A stretch of DNA of 64,000 nt from Pontibacter virosus. Lineage in GTDB: Bacteria > Bacteroidota > Bacteroidia > Cytophagales > Hymenobacteraceae. The stretch is from positions 1 to 64,000 of the forward strand of contig NZ_QEKI01000013.1 of the NCBI RefSeq assembly GCF_003096355.1, written 5' to 3'. The first letter of the stretch is position 1; each line of letters starts with the position of its first letter. A program made the translations under genes and the position numbers. A model generated the notes under the pieces. It did not search any database. It was not told the DNA's origin and saw only the letters and a program-made list of their open reading frames with translations. Below, one piece after another: positions 55,957-64,000 of the stretch.

Positions 55957-56676
55957 CTAAGCTTTTGGCAGTGCCAGTCGGGCCAGGTAGTTACCGAACT
56001 CTCCTTCGTAAAGCTGCTCAAAGGTATAACCCTGCGCTGTGGCATAGTCCTCCAGTATGGCCGGGTCGATGAAGAGCCATTTGAACTCGCCAGTCTGGTG
56101 CTGTTTGTAACGCATATTATACATTACCTCACCATAGTAGCCGGCATTCAGGTCAAGCAGCACGGATCCATCCTCTTCTTCAAACATGTACAGAATATCC
56201 GACGACTCAAGCAGGATTTGGCCTCCGGGGTTAAGTAACGTTCTTGTATGCTCGAGAAAGTGCTCCAGTCCTTCCAGATCACCGGCTATACCTACCCCGT
56301 TCATGAGCAGCAGCAGCGTGTCGTAGCGTTGGCCGCTCAGGTGAAAGATATCCTGCTGTACGACCTGCTTTATACCTTGCGCCCGCATGGCCTGCACTGC
56401 TCCAGCCGACAGATCAACCGCCGTTACATCAAGGCCGCGCTCCTGCAGGGCGAGACTGTGGCAGCCGGCTCCTGCGCCTACGTCAAGCACACGTCCCCGG
56501 CACTTCTCCAGCGCCAGTAGTTCTAGCTCCGGCATCTGTTCGGGTGTCCGAAACAGATAAGCTACTTCTATTTCATCGTCTTCGGTCAGGTTGCTTTCCA
56601 CCACAATCCTCGCCTTTCGGTTCCCGGCCATAAAGTCCTGTATTGCAGCCCCTACCGGGTCGTTTATCATTGCCAT
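55957..56676 (-). CDS. Class I SAM-dependent methyltransferase
   Basis: A 239-residue methyltransferase with motif I 'GRVLDVGAGAGCHSLALQER', 'DVTAVDLSAGAVQAM' as the ribose-binding segment, and 'LLNPGGQILLESSDILYMFE'. The substrate is unknown. Start uncertain: ATG at 56676 or 56670 is closest to the conserved core, while a frame open from 56745 would add 23 less typical residues. Confidence 0.82.
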   Translation of the reverse strand: MAMINDPVGAAIQDFMAGNRKARIVVESNLTEDDEIEVAYLFRTPEQMPELELLALEKCRGRVLDVGAGAGCHSLALQERGLDVTAVDLSAGAVQAMRAQGIKQVVQQDIFHLSGQRYDTLLLLMNGVGIAGDLEGLEHFLEHTRTLLNPGGQILLESSDILYMFEEEDGSVLLDLNAGYYGEVMYNMRYKQHQTGEFKWLFIDPAILEDYATAQGYTFEQLYEGEFGNYLARLALPKA

Positions 56677-56882
56677 GCTGTCTGTATATTTTCTGCAAAG
56701 AAAAGGATTATCCTCTTTTGTTTCATTAAAGTTGAACTTATCCAATTATATATTTTACTCCATATTAAATCAGCTGCCTTATTATCAGATATTTAGAGAC
56801 AAAAAAATAGTACCGCCCGTTGCATTAATCAGAAATTTATGTAGATTGGCAATCAATAATCGACCTAAACCTACGTTTACCT

Positions 56883-57446
56883 ATGAGCACAACTGTATTT
56901 AGCCACATTCAATTGATGAATCCTTTGCTAGAAAGCCGATACCTGAAACTGGAAGAGTCGCGCAACCGCCTGATCGGGGAGTTGGAGGGTCTGGACGAAG
57001 AACTTCTAAACCGGCCCGCTGCCACTGGCAAGTGGTCTATCAACCAGATTGTGGCCCACCTGATTCAGGTAGAGCAGCTGACCAACAGCTATATACAGCG
57101 CAAAGTGCAGGAAGACGCGTTGGAGTCAGCTTCACTGGCACATGGATTCCGGTCGCTGCTGCTTCGGGTTGCGCTGCATTCGGGCATGAAGTTTAAGGCT
57201 CCTGCAGCAGTAGCGAAAGTGCCGGCCTATGCCAGCCTAAACTCGCTCCGCATACAGTGGGACGCCGCCCGCTATCAGCTGGAAGACACGCTGACCGAAC
57301 TACCTCAGCAACAGTTGGATAAGTGCGTATTCCGACACCCCTATGCAGGCATGCTCACAATAAACCAGACTTTGGCATTCCTTCAGGACCACTTCAGCCA
57401 CCATGCCCGGCAGATTACCCGACTACGGCAGCAGTGGCTTCAGTAA
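56883..57446 (+). CDS. DinB family protein
   Basis: A 187-residue four-helix-bundle protein of the DinB superfamily. The metal-binding histidines are likely in 'INQIVAHLIQVEQ' and in 'LAFLQDHFSHHARQITRL' (the conserved 'H-x3-H' at the C-terminus). Many members are thiol-dependent transferases; this one is not specifically assigned. A nearby TACGTTTA box (56872-56879) is too close to the first ATG to be its promoter, so a start at 56916 remains possible. Confidence 0.75.
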   Translation: MSTTVFSHIQLMNPLLESRYLKLEESRNRLIGELEGLDEELLNRPAATGKWSINQIVAHLIQVEQLTNSYIQRKVQEDALESASLAHGFRSLLLRVALHSGMKFKAPAAVAKVPAYASLNSLRIQWDAARYQLEDTLTELPQQQLDKCVFRHPYAGMLTINQTLAFLQDHFSHHARQITRLRQQWLQ

Positions 57447-57452
57447 CCGAGG

Positions 57453-58346
57453 CTAAAAATCTCCTAATTCCATTTTCCTGATCACCAATCCACTTCCGCC
57501 GGCACGTAAGCCCATGATGTGCCCCTCTCCGTCCAGCTGCAATACCACTTCGATTTGGCTGGGAGAAGGATGCCGCATGAGGTAGCCCTGGTGTATCAAG
57601 AAATTCGCTTTGTATTGCTGCAGATGATCGTGCAGGTAGCAGGCGAGCGGCCCTGCCGCCATACCGGTGGCTGATTCCTCAGGTATACCATAACTCGGGG
57701 CAAACATGCGGGCACTCGCATCAGCTGCTGGTGTAGCTGTCGTAAACGCGTAGAAACCCACCAAACCCACTTTATCTGAAATGGCGCGCACCAGTTCCTG
57801 GTCTGGTTGCAGATGGTGCAGCGTACGCTCGTCAGGTACAGGCACGAGTAGAAAAGGGACTCCGGTGCTGGCGATGAGTGGCACAGTCGGAAAAACAAAC
57901 CCTTCCGGCAGCCCAAGTGCCGTGGCAATAAGATGCGGATTGATACCGGCCGCTTCCATGGTGGTGTACTGTGGTGGCAGTTGCGCCTGGTATACCTTGC
58001 CCTCCTCAAAACTGATCTGTCGGGGGCCTTCTATCGATTCTTTCACGGCGCTTCCGTTAAGCAGCAGTCCCTTTTGCCACAGTAGGCTGAATGCAGCTAC
58101 TGTCGCATGCCCGCAGTGCGGAATCTGCTTCAGGGGCGTGTAAAACTCAACTTTCACATCCCCTACTTCGGAGGCGGATACAAAAGCCGTTTCGGAAAGG
58201 CCCAGCATGGCCGCAATCTTCTGGCGTCTTTCGCGCGAAAGCCTGTCAGCAAAGAGCACCACGCCGGCTGTGTTGCCTCCGTTAGGCTGCTCTGTAAAGG
58301 CTTTGACAAGGTATAGCTCAGGGTTTAAGGTCTCAGGGTTGGCCAT
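57453..58346 (-). CDS. PhzF family isomerase/epimerase-like protein
   Basis: A 297-residue member of the PhzF family (diaminopimelate-epimerase fold). The N-terminal 'VKAFTEQPNGGNTAGVVLFA', the catalytic-type Glu52 in 'GLSETAFVS', 'PHCGHATVAA' and 'GMAAGPLACYL' are all visible. No phenazine operon is present, so the substrate is unknown. Convergent with the DinB-like gene, 6 bases apart. Confidence 0.92.
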   Translation of the reverse strand: MANPETLNPELYLVKAFTEQPNGGNTAGVVLFADRLSRERRQKIAAMLGLSETAFVSASEVGDVKVEFYTPLKQIPHCGHATVAAFSLLWQKGLLLNGSAVKESIEGPRQISFEEGKVYQAQLPPQYTTMEAAGINPHLIATALGLPEGFVFPTVPLIASTGVPFLLVPVPDERTLHHLQPDQELVRAISDKVGLVGFYAFTTATPAADASARMFAPSYGIPEESATGMAAGPLACYLHDHLQQYKANFLIHQGYLMRHPSPSQIEVVLQLDGEGHIMGLRAGGSGLVIRKMELGDF

Positions 58347-58373
58347 AGGGTGTATGCTGTTAAAAGGGAATTA

Positions 58374-58958
58374 CTAGTTGGCTGTTTCGCTTTCTTTAAG
58401 CGCGGCAAACTCCATCTGTAGAGTCTTTATACGTACTTCAGTCTCGTCGGGAAGTTCATCAAAAGCTTCTTTGCGCTGATTCAGCTCTTCCAGCACGGCA
58501 TCGGCCATTTCCCAGTCCTGCTGGCCCCAGTTTTTGTTTCTAGCCCGCACATTGCTCATAAAGTTCTGATAAGCCTGCTCAATGTTAGCTGCACTGAGCG
58601 CTGTGCCATTGGCGTATTGTCCCAGCAGGTCGCGCTCCCATTTCGTTAACTGAGCCTCCCTGTTGGCCATACTGTCACGCTCTTTCTCACGGGCCTTAAA
58701 ATCTGCCTTGATCTGCTGGTAGTCGGCTCGCAGCTTTTCCGAAAAGTTCTCTTGCTTTCGGTCCAGTTCCTCGGTTCGCTGCTTAAAGTCCTCTTTTGTT
58801 TTTTTCCAGTCTTCCTCCGTTCGCTCCTCCAATTTGTTTGTCTGGGCGTTTACCCAGGAGCGAAACTCATTCACATCGCCCTCGATTTCTTGTTCGCGCG
58901 TGGCCGTGCAGGCACTCATCATCAGGGATACCAGCAGGACCATAACGGCCCATTGCAT
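58374..58958 (-). CDS. Coiled-coil lipoprotein (DUF6565-like)
   Basis: A 194-residue protein with a lipoprotein signal ('LLVSLMMSACTATREQ', Cys17) followed by a long charged helical region (about 25-150) rich in Lys/Glu, probably coiled coil. The function is unknown; similar small lipoproteins are common in Cytophagales. The frame is open to 59006; the ATG at 58958 gives a normal signal length and was chosen. Confidence 0.7.
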   Translation of the reverse strand: MQWAVMVLLVSLMMSACTATREQEIEGDVNEFRSWVNAQTNKLEERTEEDWKKTKEDFKQRTEELDRKQENFSEKLRADYQQIKADFKAREKERDSMANREAQLTKWERDLLGQYANGTALSAANIEQAYQNFMSNVRARNKNWGQQDWEMADAVLEELNQRKEAFDELPDETEVRIKTLQMEFAALKESETAN

Positions 58959-59226
58959 CCTGATTGAGATAAGCCGCGACAACGGCAGATAATGTCTTGT
59001 AACCATATAGCTGTTATTTATTTGTTCCTAAGCAGCTCCAAGCAATTTTCACTGAAGTATAAAAATACCTACGTATTTAGCCTGTTCCAAACTAATACTA
59101 CGTATGGTCCGTATTTAGTTTAGAGAGGTTATTAAAATACAAATAATAAACAATATACTTCCAAAAGTAAATATTTATCTATTAAAATACAGCTAGCTCT
59201 CCTTTTCGGTTAGCAGCCCAAGCTTG

Positions 59227-59280
59227 AATAGCTTGCACTACGAGTATGCGTTAAAAGGCACAAGTGTAGTGTAAGCTATT
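59227..59280. other. 15-bp hairpin upstream of the deaminase gene
   Basis: AATAGCTTGCACTAC (59227-59241) pairs with GTAGTGTAAGCTATT (59266-59280) over all 15 positions, with one G-U, around a 24-nt loop. The surrounding 59007-59427 spacer (421 bp) otherwise holds TACGTATTTAG-type direct repeats near 59056 and 59112 and no gene. It may be a leader structure of the deaminase transcript. Confidence 0.5.
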
Positions 59281-59427
59281 GCTTTTATATATACTTAGCT
59301 GGTAAATATTTGGCTAAGTTATTCACTTACAATTCCAGCCTTCCCGTCAGTTATAAAGTAGAGGTCCGACTACATCCCTAACCGTTTTCCCTCAGGATTA
59401 CGTATGCTGCAGCGTGAAGCGATTTCT

Positions 59428-59904
59428 ATGACTGAAGAACAAAAACACTTTATGCGGGAAGCCATCAAGCTCTCCATCGATAAAATGGAAGCTGGTTTTG
59501 GCGGACCTTTCGGGGCTGTGGTTGTGCGCAACGGCCAGATCATCGCCCGTGGGTATAACAATGTGCTGGCCACTAACGACCCCACTGCACACGCTGAGGT
59601 AGACGCCATTCGCAAGGCCTGCCAGGCCCTGGGTAACTTCCAACTAACGGACTGCGAACTCTATACCAGCTGCGAACCCTGCCCCATGTGCCTGGGTGCC
59701 ATCTACTGGGCCCGTCCGCGTAAGGTGTACTATGCCAATTCAAAAGACGATGCTGCCGAGGCTGGTTTCGACGATCAGTTCATCTACAACGAAATTGAGA
59801 AAAATGCACCAGAACGTTCCATTCCGATGGAGCAGATGCTTCGGGAGGAAGCACAGGAGGCATTTAAAAGATGGGCAATGAAAGAAGACAAACGAGTGTA
59901 TTAA
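59428..59904 (+). CDS. Nucleoside/guanine deaminase
   Basis: A 158-residue zinc deaminase of the cytidine-deaminase superfamily. The active site is clear: His55-Ala-Glu57 in 'PTAHAEVDAI' and Cys85-x2-Cys88 in 'SCEPCPMCLG'. The C-terminus ('RSIPMEQMLREEAQEAFKRW') matches guanine deaminase (GuaD) and tRNA-deaminase-related proteins; guanine or a related purine is the likely substrate. The ATG at 59428 was used; an earlier ATG at 59404 would add 8 residues. Confidence 0.88.
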   Translation: MTEEQKHFMREAIKLSIDKMEAGFGGPFGAVVVRNGQIIARGYNNVLATNDPTAHAEVDAIRKACQALGNFQLTDCELYTSCEPCPMCLGAIYWARPRKVYYANSKDDAAEAGFDDQFIYNEIEKNAPERSIPMEQMLREEAQEAFKRWAMKEDKRVY

Positions 59905-59989
59905 CGCTATACCCTCTGAGTTACTAGCACAGGTATAGCATCAGAGATTAAGAATCTATTGCTAAGGTGTATACAGGCACCTAAAACGA

Positions 59990-60022
59990 AAAAGGCTGAA
60001 CAGTATACCTGTTCAGCCTTTC
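59990..60022. terminator. Bidirectional terminator between deaminase and ffh
   Basis: A 13-bp stem (AAAGGCTGAACAG at 59991-60003 with CTGTTCAGCCTTT at 60009-60021) has a TATAC loop, flanked by A-run and T-rich sequence. It serves both convergent genes. Confidence 0.9.
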
Positions 60023-60042
60023 TGCTTATACCTTAGAATCGC

Positions 60043-61383
60043 TTAGCGACGTCCGCCCATCATTTTAGCAAGATTGGCCATGCCGCCTTTGGTGCCGGCC
60101 ATCTTGTTCATGGAGCGCATCATTTTGCGCATGTCGTTGAACTGCTTCATTAGGTTATTCACTTGCGTAATGTCTGTACCGGAGCCTTTTGCGATACGGG
60201 CACGGCGGCTGCCACTGATCATATCCGGGTTCTCTCGTTCCTGCGGCGTCATCGATTTGATGATCGCTTCGATCGGCTTGAAGGCGCCTTCGTCAATCTC
60301 TACATCTTTCAATGCTTTGCCAACGCCTGGGATCATACCTACCAGGTCCTTGATGTCACCCATCTTCTTGATTTGCTCGAGCTGCGTCAGGAAGTCGTCG
60401 AAGTTGAACTGGTTCTTGCGGATCTTTTTGTTGATGCGCTTGGCCTCGTCCTCGTCGAAAGCCTGCTGCGCACGCTCTACGAGGGAGATCACGTCACCCA
60501 TGCCGAGAATACGCTGTGCCATACGATCCGGGTAGAATAAGTCGAGGGCTTCCATCTTCTCACCAGTCGAGATGAACTTGATCGGTTTCTCTACTACCGC
60601 ACGGATAGAAAGGGCAGCACCGCCACGTGAGTCACCGTCGAGCTTGGTCAGTACCACGCCGTCGAAATTGATGCGCTCGTTGAAGGTCTTGGCTGTGTTC
60701 ACCGCATCCTGACCGGTCATGGAGTCCACCACGAACAGGGTCTCGGTTGGCTTCACGGCGGCCTTGATCTCGGCTATTTCTTTCATCATCGCCTCGTCCA
60801 CGGCCAAACGACCGGCGGTGTCGATGATCACTACTTTCTTGTTTGTCTTTTTGGCGTGTGCTACCGCGTTAAGAGCGATCTGAACCGGATTTTTGTTTTC
60901 CAGTTCGGTATAGGCCTCTACGCCTACCTGCTCGGCCAGCACCTGCAGCTGGTTGATCGCAGCCGGACGGTACACGTCGCAGGCAGCTACCAGTACGCCA
61001 CGGCCTTGTTTTTTGAGGTAGTTGGCCAGCTTGCCTGTAAAGGTGGTTTTACCAGAACCCTGCAGACCCGCGATCAGGATGATGGCCGGCTCACCTTTCA
61101 GGTTGATGTCCTGCTTCTGGCCACCCATCAGCTCCGTCAGCTCCTCGTACACGATCTTCACCATCAACTGGCCCGGCGATACAGAGATCAATACGTCGCG
61201 GCCCATGGCCTCGTCTTTGATCTTGTCGGTTACCGTTTTGGCTACTTTATAGTTTACGTCGGCGTCCACCAGGGCACGACGTACCTCTTTGATGGTGGCA
61301 GCTACGTTGATCTCGGTGATGCTTCCCTGGCCTTTGAGGGTCTTAAAGGCGCGGTCTAGTTTGTTACTTAAATTATCAAACAT
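60043..61383 (-). CDS. ffh: Signal recognition particle protein Ffh
   Basis: The SRP54-type GTPase that targets nascent membrane proteins to FtsY and the translocon. The 446 residues comprise the N domain, a G domain with the P-loop 'GLQGSGKTT' (106-114), 'DTAGRLA' and 'TKLDGDSRGGA', and a Met-rich M domain from about 300 that binds the 4.5S RNA and signal peptides ('MRKMMRSMNKMAG'). The 4.5S RNA gene was not found in the window. Confidence 0.97.
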   Translation of the reverse strand: MFDNLSNKLDRAFKTLKGQGSITEINVAATIKEVRRALVDADVNYKVAKTVTDKIKDEAMGRDVLISVSPGQLMVKIVYEELTELMGGQKQDINLKGEPAIILIAGLQGSGKTTFTGKLANYLKKQGRGVLVAACDVYRPAAINQLQVLAEQVGVEAYTELENKNPVQIALNAVAHAKKTNKKVVIIDTAGRLAVDEAMMKEIAEIKAAVKPTETLFVVDSMTGQDAVNTAKTFNERINFDGVVLTKLDGDSRGGAALSIRAVVEKPIKFISTGEKMEALDLFYPDRMAQRILGMGDVISLVERAQQAFDEDEAKRINKKIRKNQFNFDDFLTQLEQIKKMGDIKDLVGMIPGVGKALKDVEIDEGAFKPIEAIIKSMTPQERENPDMISGSRRARIAKGSGTDITQVNNLMKQFNDMRKMMRSMNKMAGTKGGMANLAKMMGGRR

Positions 61384-61440
61384 CTCTCTAATTCTGGATT
61401 TACTTACAAAACTAAGGAATATCAGGAATAGTTGCTATAG

Positions 61441-61590
61441 GAATGAGTAATGACGAGAGATTAATGAGTAATGACGAGTGAAGGGCTTTTAGCTCTACAG
61501 CTTGTTCCATAGTTTTATTAATCATTCATCATTATTTATTCGTCATTAATCGTTATTCATTAATCACTATTCATTATTCATTCGTAATTA
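61441..61590. repeat. Degenerate GAATGAGTAATGACGAG-type repeat region
   Basis: Two identical 16-bp units AATGAGTAATGACGAG (61442-61457 and 61463-61478) sit 21 bases apart. About 40 bases later an ATTCATTAATCA-rich stretch (about 61519-61588) is the approximate inverse complement. The layout of arms resembles the elements at 4109-4311 and 5180-5408, although the sequences differ and no GTAGGGACAG core is present. It fills the ffh / glycosyltransferase divergent gap. Confidence 0.5.
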
Positions 61591-61599
61591 CGCTTTTGC

Positions 61600-61607
61600 T
61601 ATCTTTG
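61600..61607 (+). promoter_or_regulatory. Putative -7 box of the glycosyltransferase gene
   Basis: TATCTTTG, a full TAnnTTTG match, 14 bases before the TTG start at 61622. Confidence 0.4.
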
Positions 61608-61621
61608 GGAAAGAAGTTATT

Positions 61622-62971
61622 TTGCTGATCACTTTGGAAAAGACAGACCAGGTTAATTTACTATACATCTCCTACTACTGGCCCCCTTCGGGTGGGCCGG
61701 GCGTGCAGCGTGGATTGAAGTTCTGCAAATACCTACCACTGTCGGGTGTGCGGCCCAGCGTGCTGACCGTCGACGAGAAACAGGCCTCTTATCCGGTGCT
61801 CGATCATACGTTTGCGAGCGAAGTGCCCGATGGTATAGCCGTGTATCGTACCGCCACCTCCGAGCCCTTTGAGTATTACAAGAAACTCTCCGGCAAGAAA
61901 GAAATACCTTACAGTGGCTTTGCCAACGAAGAGGCCAAAACCGGATTTCTGGACAAAGTGTTTAAGTTTGTGCGCGGCAACTTGTTCATACCGGATGCCC
62001 GCGTAGGCTGGAACAAGCACGCCCTAAAAAAGGCTGACGACTTGCTAAAGGATGGTCATTTTCAGGCGATCCTGACTACTAGTCCGCCTCACTCCACCCA
62101 GCTGATCGGCCTGAAGCTGAAAGAAAAGTACGGACTGCCCTGGATTGCGGACCTGCGCGACCCCTGGATCAACATTCACTATTACGACCAGTTGTACCAC
62201 ACCCCGATTGCCAAGCGCATCGATCGTAATTACGAACTGCAGGTGCTGGAGCGGGCTGATGCCGTGATCGTGACAAGCGAAGACACCAAACGCCTTTTCC
62301 TCAACAAACCCGCTAAAATTGATCCGGATAAGATCCATGTGATTCCGAACGGGTATGACGAGGATGATTTTATTTATCCTTCTACCCCACCGCAAGACGA
62401 ATTTCTGATTACGTATACTGGCACCATCACTGAGAATTACAACATTGATGTGTTCCTGAAAGTAATTTCGCAGCTGCGCTCGGTGAACAGTGACATCCGG
62501 TACAAACTGCGCTTTGTAGGCAAGGTATCAGAGGGTGTGAAGCAGCGCATCAGCAAGGCCGGCCTGGAAGGTATAACCGAATTTGTGCCGCACGTGCCGC
62601 ACACCGAGGCCATCAAATACCTGATGGAAAGCACGATGTTGCTCATGGCTATCGCGGATGTGCCGGCTGTATATTCCAATGTGCCGGGTAAGCTGTTTGA
62701 GTACCTGGCCTCGAACAAGCCTATTGTTTGCCTGGGACCCGTTCACTCCGACACCGACCGGATCATAGACGAGTGCGGTGCCGGCCGCTTGTTCCACTAC
62801 ACGGCCCACGAGCTCATGCTCGACCACCTGATGCTGATGAGCAAAGCCTGGTCTATCAATCCGAACCTCGACCTGCCCTATATCAACGACGCCCAGTTTT
62901 CGAGGCGCGAATTGACGGCGAAGCTGGCCAAGGTGGTGAAGCGGTTGGTGGCGAAAGCTGCCAGGGTTTAG
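61622..62971 (+). CDS. Glycosyltransferase family 4
   Basis: A 449-residue GT-B enzyme starting with 'LLYISYYWPPSGGPGVQRGL', with a donor region around 'VIPNGYDEDDFIYP', 'YTGTITENYNIDVFLK' and 'VPGKLFEYLASNKPIVCLG', the last holding the conserved Glu. It is likely involved in surface glycan or glycoprotein synthesis but lies outside the main locus. The start is TTG at 61622. Its end overlaps the next minus-strand gene by 4 bases. Confidence 0.88.
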   Translation: MLITLEKTDQVNLLYISYYWPPSGGPGVQRGLKFCKYLPLSGVRPSVLTVDEKQASYPVLDHTFASEVPDGIAVYRTATSEPFEYYKKLSGKKEIPYSGFANEEAKTGFLDKVFKFVRGNLFIPDARVGWNKHALKKADDLLKDGHFQAILTTSPPHSTQLIGLKLKEKYGLPWIADLRDPWINIHYYDQLYHTPIAKRIDRNYELQVLERADAVIVTSEDTKRLFLNKPAKIDPDKIHVIPNGYDEDDFIYPSTPPQDEFLITYTGTITENYNIDVFLKVISQLRSVNSDIRYKLRFVGKVSEGVKQRISKAGLEGITEFVPHVPHTEAIKYLMESTMLLMAIADVPAVYSNVPGKLFEYLASNKPIVCLGPVHSDTDRIIDECGAGRLFHYTAHELMLDHLMLMSKAWSINPNLDLPYINDAQFSRRELTAKLAKVVKRLVAKAARV

Positions 62972-63843
62972 TCAATTTTCCTTTCCAGCACGACCGGTCT
63001 GATGTCGTTTATCGTGTAGGAGATCAGCATCTTCTTGTTGTCGATATTTTTGATGACGTGGCGGGATGTCATCACATTGACAAACACTGAATCGTTTTCA
63101 GTTGGAAAACCGGATTGCTGCCCCATGCTCTGTAACGCTTCTTTCTTCATGGTAAGTGATGATTCGTTCGACTTGGCAGGGAATATCCATGATCGCGTGC
63201 CTCCTATAACCGGGAATGGGAGTATATTGTCTATTTTGTCTTTGGGTACAAACAGCAGCGCTATTATAATACTGTCTGCTGCACTGTTTCTTTCAAATTG
63301 AAAATCGATATTTTCTTCCCACAAAATACGATCAGGCAATTCAGTTACTGTAGCAGGGGTCGGGATATTAGTCATTTCTACCCGATAACCTTTGCTTTTA
63401 TCCCTGTTAAGATACTCCCATTTCAGCTTCCTGTCCTGCGCCTGCGGTCCATAGAAGTTCCAAAGGGTAGAAGGCCTTACATCGTCACAGCCCGTCAGGC
63501 CGTTCATACACATGGCCTCCCCGTTTATTTTGCTACCATGAAGCGGAAGATCAGGCATCTTCTTGTCCTGACCACTATAATGTGCCCAAAAGTATTTTTT
63601 ATCGATGGTGAACCGGTGGGGTACTGAAGTGATATAGTGATTTTCTCTGTAGGCAAAGGCCCCATCTATTTCCGCAATCGTACCAGGTTTAACAGGCAAA
63701 TCAGTAGTATTGGCATTGATTACAATGTAATCAATCTCTTCTTGAGTGGGTAAAACTTCATCTTTTTCTTTGTTGGTGTCGCAGCTATAAAGTGAGAAAG
63801 ACAGGCAGGCCAGGATGAGACAGGATTTGTAAAGTTTCTTCAT
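62968..63843 (-). CDS. Lipoprotein of unknown function
   Basis: A 291-residue protein with a lipoprotein signal ('LILACLSFSLYSC', Cys21) and no recognised domain. It has scattered aromatic, Pro and Gly residues and two Cys (about 112 and 118) that could form a disulphide ('MCMNGLTGCDDVRP'). It is probably exported to the periplasm or outer membrane. The 157 bases beyond its start to the window end hold nothing recognisable. Confidence 0.65.
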   Translation of the reverse strand: MKKLYKSCLILACLSFSLYSCDTNKEKDEVLPTQEEIDYIVINANTTDLPVKPGTIAEIDGAFAYRENHYITSVPHRFTIDKKYFWAHYSGQDKKMPDLPLHGSKINGEAMCMNGLTGCDDVRPSTLWNFYGPQAQDRKLKWEYLNRDKSKGYRVEMTNIPTPATVTELPDRILWEENIDFQFERNSAADSIIIALLFVPKDKIDNILPFPVIGGTRSWIFPAKSNESSLTMKKEALQSMGQQSGFPTENDSVFVNVMTSRHVIKNIDNKKMLISYTINDIRPVVLERKID

Positions 63844-64000
63844 GATTTAAGTTTTGTAAAAGGTGGGACGCTAAATACAAGGTATTCTTAATATTCTATA
63901 CTAGCAATTATTATTCCATTATTTAGATGCTAAATTATATTCAGCAAATTAAAGCTTGTACACATTAGCAACTCAGGAACTGATGTCATGAAGTACCCAA

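Overview
The window looks like a chromosomal segment of a Bacteroidota bacterium of the Cytophagales, most likely a Hymenobacteraceae / Pontibacter-like organism. The reasons are: type IX secretion (T9SS) C-terminal sorting domains on three large secreted proteins; the block ftsX - DUF3098 - uppP - truB - ribF; -7 promoter boxes of the form TAnnTTTG in front of many genes; little sign of Shine-Dalgarno sequences; and frequent TTG starts. The genus is inferred, not demonstrated. No rRNA, tRNA, CRISPR array, insertion sequence or prophage was recognised.

Layout. 0.3-6.4 kb: minus-strand housekeeping genes (rpsA, an HNH nuclease, an NlpC/P60 hydrolase, smpB, a hot-dog thioesterase, tsaD), interrupted by two degenerate copies of a GAGTGA-rich inverted-repeat element. 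6.4-17.9 kb: a giant TamB-like protein divergent from tsaD, the ftsX-DUF3098-uppP-truB-ribF operon, a two-subunit CoA-transferase and a GNAT/nitrilase fusion. 18.0-35.0 kb: a surface-polysaccharide locus. It has a Wzz-like protein on the minus strand, then on the plus strand a flippase, several glycosyltransferases, two methyltransferases, an asparagine-synthase-like enzyme, a CapA-like protein, a 3-amino-3,6-dideoxyhexose pair (FdtA/FdtB type), two Wzy/WaaL-like membrane proteins and the initiating sugar-phosphate transferase. 35.0-37.9 kb: hisS-hutH. 38.3-48.8 kb: T9SS cargo proteins, including two paralogous beta-propeller giants, one of them broken by a single in-frame TAG. 49.2-63.8 kb: ybaB, single glycosyltransferases, a TPR lipoprotein, pdhB, small membrane and lipoproteins, a YihY family protein, PhzF, a deaminase, ffh and an unknown lipoprotein.

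The genes of the polysaccharide locus fit a Wzx/Wzy pathway: the WcaJ-type enzyme loads the first sugar on undecaprenyl phosphate, the glycosyltransferases extend it, the flippase exports it, and the Wzy-like proteins polymerise or ligate it under a Wzz-like length regulator. uppP upstream recycles the lipid carrier. The T9SS proteins would be exported through TamB/OMP-dependent envelope machinery encoded elsewhere.

The most unusual signals are non-genic. First, a 7-mer, AGGTATA, is repeated about 95 times by hand count, in genes and between them and on both strands. Second, the stop codon that breaks the first propeller gene lies inside one copy of this motif, exactly where every other repeat of the protein has an invariant tryptophan. 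Third, the scar of an old rearrangement remains at 44.8-45.2 kb: a dead ybaB copy joined to a 50-bp exact copy of the 3' end of the T9SS gene at 40.2 kb. Fourth, two paired inverted-repeat elements near 4.2 and 5.3 kb share a palindromic core.
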